A DNA stretch of 64,000 nucleotides from Kineosphaera limosa NBRC 100340. Lineage in GTDB: Bacteria; Actinomycetota; Actinomycetes; Actinomycetales; Dermatophilaceae. The translations under genes were made by a program, and so were the position numbers. Under the pieces are notes generated by a model. The model made no database searches. It was not told where the DNA came from and was given only the letters and a program-made list of their open reading frames with translations. The stretch's first letter is position 1; the number at the start of each line of letters is the position of its first letter. The stretch is from the NCBI RefSeq assembly GCF_000298215.1, contig NZ_BAHD01000029.1, forward strand, positions 1-64,000. Direction: 5' to 3'. Positions 53,259-64,000 of the stretch are shown in pieces.

Positions 53259-53352
53259 GCGGGTCGGCGGGCGTTCTCCTAGGCTCGGGAGATCCGCCGA
53301 GGGCCGCCGGTTACGCCCCGCGACTCGGACCCGCGAGACACAGGAGGCACGT

Positions 53353-54435
53353 ATGACCAACAGCTACCGCATCGCGGTGATCGCCGGAGACGGGATCGGC
53401 ACGGAGGTGATGCCCGAGGGGCTGCGGGCGCTGCAGGCCGCCTCCGAGGCGTTCGGATTCGAGCTGGACACAACGGAATTCGACTGGTCCAGCGCCAACT
53501 ACTACAGCCGGCACGGGCAGATGCTGCCCGACGACTGGTTCGACACCCTCAGGACTTTCGACGCGATCTTCTTCGGCGCCGTCGGGTGGCCGGACGTCGT
53601 TCCCGACCACGTGTCCCTGTGGGGCAGCCTGCTGCAGTTCCGGCGCCACTTCGACCAGTACGTCAACCTGCGCCCGGTCAAACTGCTGGCCGGCGTGCCG
53701 AGTCCGCTGGCCGGTCGCGCCCCGGGCGACATCGACTTCTTGGTGGTGCGCGAGAACACCGAGGGTGAGTACTCATCGGTCGGCGGCATCATGTTCGAGG
53801 GCACCGAGCGAGAGACGGTCATCCAGGAGACCGTGATGACCCGCACCGGCGTCGACCGGGTGCTGCGGTACGCCTTCGAACTGGCGCAGTCCCGCGAGGC
53901 CAAGCACCTGACGTCGGCCACCAAGAGCAACGGCATCGCGATCACCATGCCGTACTGGGACGGGCGGGTCGCCGCGATGGCGGCCGACTACCCGGACGTG
54001 CGCGTCGACAAGTTCCACATCGACATCCTCACGGCGAACTTCGTGATGCACCCGGACTGGTTCGACGTCGTCGTGGCGAGCAACCTGTTCGGCGACATCC
54101 TCTCCGACCTCGGGCCCGCCTGCACCGGCACGATCGGCGTCGCCCCCAGCGCGAACATCAACCCGGACCGCCGCTTCCCGAGCCTGTTCGAGCCGGTGCA
54201 TGGGTCGGCGCCCGATATCGCGGGCCGCGGCATCGCCAACCCCGTCGGCCAGATCTGGTGCGGCGCAATGATGCTCGACCACCTCGGCGAGCACGCGGCG
54301 GCCGCGGCGGTACAAGACGCCTTCGAGGCAGTCCTGGCCCGCGGGGATTCGAGCGTCGTCACACCGGACGTCGGCGGCTCCGGCACCACGCAGACCCTCG
54401 GCCAGGCCATCGCCGCCGCGATTGCCGCCCCGTAA
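53353..54435 (+). CDS. Tartrate dehydrogenase / D-malate dehydrogenase (decarboxylating)
   Basis: 360 residues of the beta-decarboxylating dehydrogenase family (with IPMDH and ICDH). IAVIAGDGIGTEVMPEG is the N-terminus, RENTEGEYSSVGG is the substrate-binding loop, and DILSDLGPACTGTIGVAPSANI the metal site. The YVNLRPVKLLAGVPSPL segment separates it from LeuB. It oxidises D-malate or tartrate with NAD, giving pyruvate, CO2 or oxaloglycolate. AGGAGG precedes the ATG. It lies 94 bases after the DeoR gene. Confidence 0.93.
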   Translation: MTNSYRIAVIAGDGIGTEVMPEGLRALQAASEAFGFELDTTEFDWSSANYYSRHGQMLPDDWFDTLRTFDAIFFGAVGWPDVVPDHVSLWGSLLQFRRHFDQYVNLRPVKLLAGVPSPLAGRAPGDIDFLVVRENTEGEYSSVGGIMFEGTERETVIQETVMTRTGVDRVLRYAFELAQSREAKHLTSATKSNGIAITMPYWDGRVAAMAADYPDVRVDKFHIDILTANFVMHPDWFDVVVASNLFGDILSDLGPACTGTIGVAPSANINPDRRFPSLFEPVHGSAPDIAGRGIANPVGQIWCGAMMLDHLGEHAAAAAVQDAFEAVLARGDSSVVTPDVGGSGTTQTLGQAIAAAIAAP

Positions 54436-54484
54436 GGGCGTGTTGTCGGGGCAGGTCCGGTTTCTGCCGAGCCGCCTCGCCACA

Positions 54485-54602
54485 CGTAGCGACTTCTTGA
54501 CGTACCCGCGCGCCGGGCCTCGCGCGGGCCGAGCCTGTGACCTGGCCTTTTCCGTAAAGCGGAATTTCGGATCCCTCGCGAGTACGTCAAGAAGTCGCTA
54601 CG
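54485..54602. repeat. Long inverted repeat, 21-bp arms
   Basis: Perfect arms 54485-54505 and 54582-54602 (GTAGCGACTTCTTGACGTAC core) around a 76-base middle that itself contains a small hairpin, TTCCG-TAAAG-CGGAA. It lies between two convergent genes. No gene is visible from here to 54739. Confidence 0.95.
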
Positions 54603-54739
54603 TCCGCGCAGACCGAGCCCAGGGTCGGCGACACGTGCTCGTCAGCTTGCCCCTGCTAGCGCGTCATCGCTCCCACCGAAAGCCACAGTTCGCGGCGACA
54701 TGCAGAGCAGAAACTCGGAACATCGCCGGCGAGCGTTTG

Positions 54740-56065
54740 TCAGGCGCGCGTGCAGGTCAGCGTGTCGGGGATCTGGGTGGAGTCGGCGGGGGTGGTGCCG
54801 CGGGCGAAGTCGGCCCAGAGGGCGCGGACGGGGCGGGCGGCGGCCTGCAGCTCCTCCCAGGTGGCGCCGGCCACAAGGGTCGCGTCGCGCCAGGTGGCCT
54901 CGTCACCGAACAGCAGGGGCAGGTCGATGGTGTGCGCGGCGCCGAACGGGTTGCCGGGGGCGGCCCAGGTGATGAGGTAGCTCCAGGCGTTGCCACCCGC
55001 GCGGGCGTGGCGCGCCGCGAACTCACGGCAGGCGCGACCGTAGACGGCCTCGGTGGTGCGGTTGCGGATCCGCGCCGAGAGCCATGGCCCCACCCGCGGG
55101 CGGTCGAACACCGCCCGCAACGGTCCGGGACGCTGCAGGAACAGCTCGGCCTCGTCGCGGGCGTAGCCGATGAGCACGTCGACGTGCGGGGCGACCGCGT
55201 CCCAGGCCGCCTCGACCTGCGCTTCGGCCGGCAACGGCGCGTGCCCGGCCTGCGGCCCGAACGACATCGCCCCCTTGAGCCCGAAGCGGGAGCCGACCCG
55301 CAACACCGGCCCGGTGAGCCGCACGACCTGCGCCACGGGAGTCTGCGCGGTCAGCGACGAGGCGACTCGCATCATCGCCGCGTTCATCCGTGCCCGACCC
55401 CGCCGAATACCCAGCGGCGGGCTCTGCAGGATCACCCGCCGAAACAGGCCTCGCGACTCGCGCGTCGCCATCAGGTGCGCGATCGCGTCGGCGCCGGCCG
55501 ACTGCCCGAACGCGGTGACGTTACCGGGGTCGCCACCGAAGGCCGCGATATTGCGCTGCACCCAACGCAGCGCCTCCAGCAGGTCGAACAGGCCGAGGTT
55601 CGCGGGCCGGCTCACCCCGTCACCGAGAAAGCCGAACAGGCCCAGCCGGTAGGTGACCGTCACGACGACGACCCGCTGCTCGCGCACCAGGGGCGCCGGG
55701 TCCATGCACCCGACATCCCCGGCGCCGAAGACATAGGAGCCGCCGTGCACCCACACCATGACCGGCAAGGCCTCGCCCGGCCGCACGTCGCCCGGCATGG
55801 TCACGGACAGCCGCTGACAGTGCTCGTCGTGCCCCGACACGCTGGAGAACCCGCCGAGTACCTCGTCGAGAAACTCCACCGGCGGCTGCGGGCAGGCCGG
55901 AGCCGGTTCGGTCGCCGGGAGCGGCTCGACCCAGGGCGGCGTCGGGCTGGGGAGGGCGAACCGGTCGGCTCGCGCGTACGGAATCCCGTTGGCGCGCAAC
56001 AGTTCCCCGTCGTGCCACCCGTGCACGGGGCCGCATTCGGGGGTGAAGGTCACGGTTGTCTGCAC
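54740..56065 (-). CDS. Type B carboxylesterase
   Basis: 441 residues, shorter than the usual ~500. Visible are VMVWVHGGSYVFGAGDVGC (oxyanion hole), VTYRLGLFGFLGD, NIAAFGGDPGNVTAFGQSAGADA (nucleophile Ser in GQSAG), and the acid/His region FGAAHTIDLPLLFGDE. It hydrolyses carboxylic esters; the cellular substrate is unknown. No signal peptide. The GTG start follows GGGAGGG. Convergent with the tartrate dehydrogenase gene. Confidence 0.9.
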   Translation of the reverse strand: MQTTVTFTPECGPVHGWHDGELLRANGIPYARADRFALPSPTPPWVEPLPATEPAPACPQPPVEFLDEVLGGFSSVSGHDEHCQRLSVTMPGDVRPGEALPVMVWVHGGSYVFGAGDVGCMDPAPLVREQRVVVVTVTYRLGLFGFLGDGVSRPANLGLFDLLEALRWVQRNIAAFGGDPGNVTAFGQSAGADAIAHLMATRESRGLFRRVILQSPPLGIRRGRARMNAAMMRVASSLTAQTPVAQVVRLTGPVLRVGSRFGLKGAMSFGPQAGHAPLPAEAQVEAAWDAVAPHVDVLIGYARDEAELFLQRPGPLRAVFDRPRVGPWLSARIRNRTTEAVYGRACREFAARHARAGGNAWSYLITWAAPGNPFGAAHTIDLPLLFGDEATWRDATLVAGATWEELQAAARPVRALWADFARGTTPADSTQIPDTLTCTRA

Positions 56066-56282
56066 AGTCCCTCCCGCAGGTGTTCGCTCGCCAGCCCACG
56101 ATAAGCAGTGGGCGCCTGCCGAGCGCGGCCGGGTTGCTCTCGGCGGCGAGAGCGCGTGGGATGGGGGCATGAGCCCTTGCCCAGGCCGCGCGGCCATGGG
56201 GTCAGGGGCACCACAGTCGGCCCAGGGACAATGGTGGGGTTGACTGATCGACGACGTCGGAGCCACCACGAGGTATGCACCT

Positions 56283-57071
56283 ATGAACCGATCCGCCTCC
56301 CGCCGGACCACTGCGGTCACCACCGCGTCCGGGGCCCTCATCGCCTCCGGGGCGCTCCAGGCGCTGACCTCGGCGCCGCACAGGCTCGCCCACCTGCTGC
56401 GCCACCGCTTTCCGCTGGTGGCGGTCACCGGCATGACCGGCATCGGCAAGACCCGCCTGGTCGACAAGTTGGCCCGGCGCGCGACCGCCGACGACGCCAT
56501 GGATGCCGGCTCCGCAGTCATGGAGCGCCGCACCCGCCGCACCGCTCGGGGCCGCGGCTTCCGGTTCCGCGTCGTGCCCGGCGACAACGCCGCCACCCGC
56601 CTGTCGGCCCTCGACGCCGTCTTCCACGACGAGCCGGTCGACGGGGTGCTGCACGTCGTCGCCAACGGCCACGCCACCCCGCGTCGGGCCGCCGGGACCA
56701 GCGGCGCGGCGGCCGCGACCCGCGACGCCCAGCTCGCCGCCGAGCTCGCCGACTGGGCCATCACCGCGCACCTGCTCGCCGCGATGGCGGTACGCCGCAC
56801 CCGCCCGGTGTGGCTCATCATCGTCGTCACCAAGGCCGACCTCTTCGAGGGCGACATCGAGGAGGCCGTGCGCTATTACTCCCCCGGCAGCGGCACCCCG
56901 TTCGGCGACAAGGTCGACGAACTGCGCTCCCTGGCCGGCGGTGCCCGGCTGTCCATCGACGTGCTGCCGATGGCCGTGCCGCTGGAGAACTCCAAGCCCA
57001 ACCGGCAGCTCGCCGACAAGTTGCTCACCCGCCTGGAGCGGCGCATGGCCCAGCTCAGCGGCCACATCTAG
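56283..57071 (+). CDS. Orphan P-loop GTPase-like protein
   Basis: 262 residues. A Walker A motif GMTGIGKTR follows VAVTG (around residue 48-57), and VTKADLF stands in the place of the guanine-specifying NKxD. A hydrophobic stretch near residues 10-30 may be an amphipathic anchor. There is no clear DxxG between them (VPGDNAA is a candidate). Such stand-alone GTPase domains sometimes regulate stress or cell division; no family name is justified. It ends in a strong terminator. Confidence 0.75.
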   Translation: MNRSASRRTTAVTTASGALIASGALQALTSAPHRLAHLLRHRFPLVAVTGMTGIGKTRLVDKLARRATADDAMDAGSAVMERRTRRTARGRGFRFRVVPGDNAATRLSALDAVFHDEPVDGVLHVVANGHATPRRAAGTSGAAAATRDAQLAAELADWAITAHLLAAMAVRRTRPVWLIIVVTKADLFEGDIEEAVRYYSPGSGTPFGDKVDELRSLAGGARLSIDVLPMAVPLENSKPNRQLADKLLTRLERRMAQLSGHI

Positions 57072-57086
57072 GGCATAGCCCGGCCA

Positions 57087-57131
57087 ACGACAAGACCCCC
57101 GATCCGCCTGGCGGATCGGGGGTCTTGTCGT
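57087..57131. terminator. Perfect bidirectional terminator
   Basis: Arms of 22 bases (ACGACAAGACCCCCGATC core) meet around a single T, leaving a practical loop of four to five bases. It lies 15 bases after the GTPase stop and 19 bases from the convergent EIIBC stop, so it can serve both. Confidence 0.88.
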
Positions 57132-57150
57132 ATCGGAGCAGGTGCCCGGC

Positions 57151-61546
<4,396 letters not shown>

Positions 61547-61725
61547 CTTCAGCCTCCCCGCTCACCCGGGTCGCACACGGCGCACGGCTGCTACGTGTCA
61601 GCGGGCGGCAGGGGTCACGCTAGTCCTCCGTGGAGGCCATTGGTGCTGTGGGTCCCGGGCATTTTGCCCGATGGTCGAAGAGCCGATCCGCATATCGGCG
61701 CGGGGTGCCGCGAGCCTCCGCTCGA

Positions 61726-62586
61726 CTAGCCTCCGGCGCCGCTCGCCGCGGCCACCGCGCCCGGGTCGGTCGCCGGAATGACACCGGTCGCCAGCAGCGC
61801 AAAAAGCACGAGCGCCAGGGCGATTCGGTAGTACACGAAGGGCGTGAAGTCGTGCGTCGAGATGTACCGCAGCAGCCAGGCGATGATCGCGTACCCGATG
61901 ACGAAACTGACCAGCGTCGCACCGAAGATCGGCCCCCAGGCCGGCGGCACGGGGTCGGAGGCGATGTCGAAGAGCTGGTCGAAGCCCGAGAGCAGCACCG
62001 CCGGAATGGCCAGCAGGAAGGAGTACCGGGCGGCGGCCTCGCGGGTGTAGCCCATGAACAGACCACCCGCGATCGTGCCGCCGGAGCGGGAGACACCCGG
62101 GACCAGCGCCAGCGCCTGCCACAGCCCGAACTTGATGCCGTCGCCCCAGCTGAGGTCCTTCAGCTCCTTGCGCTGGCTGGCGGTGCGGTCGGCGTACCAG
62201 ATGACCAGGGCGAACAGCAGCAGCATCGTCGCGGTGATCCACAGGTTGCGGAACGGCCCGGTGATGAGGTCGCGCAGCGCCAGACCGAACACCCCGATGG
62301 GGATCGACCCGAGAATGACCAGCCACCCCATGCGGGCGTCGGGGTCGTTGTGCGGCAGCTTGCCGACGACGGCGCGGCACCAGCGGTTGATGATGCGCGC
62401 GATGTCCTTGCGGAAGTAGATGAGGACGGCGGCCTCGGTGCCGAGCTGGGTGATCGCCGTGAAGGCGGCCCCGGGATCGCTGCCGAAGAAGCGCCCCGCG
62501 ATCGACACGTGCGCGCTGGAGGAGATCGGCAGAAACTCCGTCAGCCCCTGCACGACCCCCAGGGTCAGCGCCTGCACCCAGTCCAT
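61726..62586 (-). CDS. uppP: Undecaprenyl-diphosphatase UppP/BacA
   Basis: 286 residues, eight helices. The two active-site segments are GLTEFLPISSSAH (residues 15-27) and LVPGVSRSGGT. It dephosphorylates undecaprenyl diphosphate to recycle the carrier lipid for peptidoglycan and gives bacitracin tolerance. GGGGAGGA precedes the ATG. Apparently a single-gene unit. Confidence 0.96.
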   Translation of the reverse strand: MDWVQALTLGVVQGLTEFLPISSSAHVSIAGRFFGSDPGAAFTAITQLGTEAAVLIYFRKDIARIINRWCRAVVGKLPHNDPDARMGWLVILGSIPIGVFGLALRDLITGPFRNLWITATMLLLFALVIWYADRTASQRKELKDLSWGDGIKFGLWQALALVPGVSRSGGTIAGGLFMGYTREAAARYSFLLAIPAVLLSGFDQLFDIASDPVPPAWGPIFGATLVSFVIGYAIIAWLLRYISTHDFTPFVYYRIALALVLFALLATGVIPATDPGAVAAASGAGG

Positions 62587-62814
62587 CCTTCGTCCTCCCC
62601 TAATGCGTCGTAATCCCCCGTCGGCCACCGGAGCAGGCATGTGACGCTTTGGGGCCTGGCTTCGGCGGGCGATCCGCGCGCGACGGTACCAAGTGCGGAT
62701 GGCGCGCGGCTGAACCGTTCGCCATCGTGGGCGCGGTGCCGGCGGCCCGGGCGCCGGAGACGTCGATCGTGGGCGGCTGGGGTAGGGCGGCTGGGGTAGG
62801 GCAGGCTTGGGCTC

Positions 62815-63222
62815 ATGGCCGGCCGTGAGATCCGTTACGACACCCGCGGCAATCGCCCCCGCTGGGTGATCCCGTTGCTCTTGGGCATCGTCACGATGTC
62901 GGTGGTGCAGGTGGGAGTCTCGCTCTACCGGTGGGGCTTTCAGGGGGTGACGGTCGCCAGCACGTTCTGGCTGGTGTGGCTGTTGCTGCTGCTCATTCTC
63001 CTGTTGCGGCGCACCGAGATCGTCGTCGACGCTGCGGGGATTCGGCGGCCCTACCTGCCGCGGATCGACTGGGGCGCCATCGCGGCCGTCAGTCGCCCGC
63101 GCCCCACCGACGACTACGTGCGTCTCATCCCCAACCGGGGGCGCCGCCGCGTCGCCATCGGCCTGCCCGTGCGGTACGCCAAGGAGGCCGCGAAGATCGG
63201 CAAGAAGTCGCTGCGGGACTGA
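62815..63222 (+). CDS. Small membrane protein with C-terminal PH-like domain
   Basis: 135 residues. Two helices (about 18-36 and 48-66) are followed by EIVVDAAGIRRPYLPRIDWGAIAAVSRPR, the pattern of bacterial PH-like domains in which a strand-turn-strand is followed by a WxxI. The N-terminal EIRYDTR is shared with the truncated copy at 20938. The role is unknown. Confidence 0.72.
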   Translation: MAGREIRYDTRGNRPRWVIPLLLGIVTMSVVQVGVSLYRWGFQGVTVASTFWLVWLLLLLILLLRRTEIVVDAAGIRRPYLPRIDWGAIAAVSRPRPTDDYVRLIPNRGRRRVAIGLPVRYAKEAAKIGKKSLRD

Positions 63223-63270
63223 TCGCGCGCCCGTCGCGTGGGCCGCGGTCGGGGCTGCGGAATTGTTGTG

Positions 63271-63381
63271 GTGGTGAACTAATGACATGCCCCCCTGTGA
63301 CCGTCGGACCCCAAAGCTCTGACCTGCGGAGACGCGTTTGGACTGGAGCGCTCCACGCGGGGCACGTCATTAGTTCACCAC
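63271..63381. repeat. Long inverted repeat, 23-bp arms
   Basis: Arms 63271-63293 and 63359-63381 (GTGGTGAACTAATGAC core, one mismatch at the following base) around a 65-base middle. It lies between convergent genes, as do most of the other palindromes here. Confidence 0.93.
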
Positions 63382-63438
63382 AAAGGCAAATTCGGCGAGA
63401 CCGGGGACCGTCCGGTCACGGCGGCCATGCGCGGACAG

Positions 63439-64000
63439 TTACAGTGTCGAACTCCCGGGATCACCGACCGAGCGAGCGACGATGGCCGAGCGCATCGCCC
63501 GGCGGGGGTCGGCGACGGCGAACGGACCGCTTGATCTCAGGCCTGCGGCGGCGACGGCGCCGAAGACCGGTGAGCCGGCCGGCACATCCTGCAGTTCGTG
63601 GCCGGCGTCCGCGAGTTGGTCGCGGGCGTCGTGGTCGGTTTCGATTCTGAGCCGGCCGTCCTCGCTGCGCCAGCGCGGACCGGCGATGGCCTCGGCCAGG
63701 GTGGCGCCGTCGCGAAGGCGCGCGAACACCTGCAGCAGGGTCTGCACCTGACCGTCGGCGCCTGGGGTGGCGATGGCCAGCACCTCGTGGTCGCTCTCCC
63801 ACAGGGCGGGCGCGAGCGTGTGCACCGGCAGGCTGCCCGGCGCGGGGGCGTTGGCGCCGTCGGTGAAGCCCTCGGCGCGATTGGTCAGGTAGATGCCGAG
63901 CTCGGGCACCCAGACGCCGGAACCGAATTCGTCGAAGACGGAGACGAGCGAGGAGACGACCAGCCCGTCGCTGTCGGCCGTGGCGACGGCGGCGGTGTGC
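63439..64000 (-). CDS. Gamma-glutamyltransferase, C-terminal (small subunit) part, runs off window
   Basis: The last 187 residues of a GGT family protein. At the window edge the sequence reads HTAAVATADSDG, where the Thr after His is the catalytic nucleophile freed by autocleavage; further on are LTNRAEGF, a GSLPVHTLAP-type loop (often PxSxMxPT in relatives) and IAGPRWRSEDG. The family splits or transfers the gamma-glutamyl group of glutathione or similar peptides. The large subunit and signal peptide lie outside the window. Confidence 0.9.
   Translation of the reverse strand, partial: HTAAVATADSDGLVVSSLVSVFDEFGSGVWVPELGIYLTNRAEGFTDGANAPAPGSLPVHTLAPALWESDHEVLAIATPGADGQVQTLLQVFARLRDGATLAEAIAGPRWRSEDGRLRIETDHDARDQLADAGHELQDVPAGSPVFGAVAAAGLRSSGPFAVADPRRAMRSAIVARSVGDPGSSTL

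Overview
The window is GC-rich DNA from an actinobacterium, most likely of the order Micrococcales. The signs are very high GC at third codon positions, many GTG and some TTG starts, GTGA/ATGA stop-start overlaps, several genes that look leaderless, and mycothiol-linked families (maleylpyruvate isomerase type, DinB/DUF664). A Dermacoccaceae-like host would fit, but nothing here fixes the genus. I found no rRNA, tRNA, CRISPR array, insertion sequence or phage gene. The content is an ordinary chromosome with a few broken genes.

Left part (1-13 kb). The edge holds the start of a secreted protein coupled to a small Cys-containing protein. Next come two antibiotic-biosynthesis-monooxygenase (ABM) paralogues interleaved with two alpha/beta hydrolases, a quinone-type pyruvate dehydrogenase (poxB), a CE1759/CE1758-like flavin reductase and LLM monooxygenase pair with a candidate operator, and an AI-2E family exporter.

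Encapsulin operon (11.6-15.7 kb, minus strand). A Dyp-type peroxidase ending in an encapsulin cargo peptide is followed by the encapsulin shell, a Cys/Met-metabolism PLP enzyme and a Gfo/Idh/MocA oxidoreductase. All four are joined by 4- to 17-base overlaps. This is the most interesting locus in the window.

Middle (15.7-40 kb). Here are a class A penicillin-binding protein, a PAP2 phosphatase, a GH15 glucoamylase/trehalase, and a scar of truncated genes (an arsenite-transporter tail, the head of a small membrane protein, the head of a histidine phosphatase). These are followed by a gamma-proteobacterial-type ArgA, the Kup potassium transporter, an ECF sigma factor with a probable anti-sigma factor, a MarR regulator coupled to an aromatic amino acid decarboxylase, KatG, a PhoD-like phosphatase and the AMPylase SelO.

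Nucleoside catabolism (39.2-46 kb). A SorC-type regulator is divergent from deoC, a phosphopentomutase-like enzyme, an MFS permease and purine nucleoside phosphorylase. A clear promoter and nested dyads lie between them.

Right part (46-64 kb). This holds a DinB-like protein and a mycothiol-dependent enzyme, a DMT transporter, a PAP2/diacylglycerol-kinase fusion, and a small acid-catabolism cluster (BKACE, a HAD-like pseudo-enzyme, a DeoR regulator, a tartrate/D-malate dehydrogenase). It also holds a type B carboxylesterase, an orphan P-loop GTPase, a complete sugar PTS made of EIIBC plus an EIIA-HPr-EI fusion, undecaprenyl-diphosphatase and the end of a gamma-glutamyltransferase.

A recurring theme is long palindromes, several of them in repeat families, lying mostly where two genes converge tail to tail. 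They probably act as bidirectional terminators or are REP-like elements.
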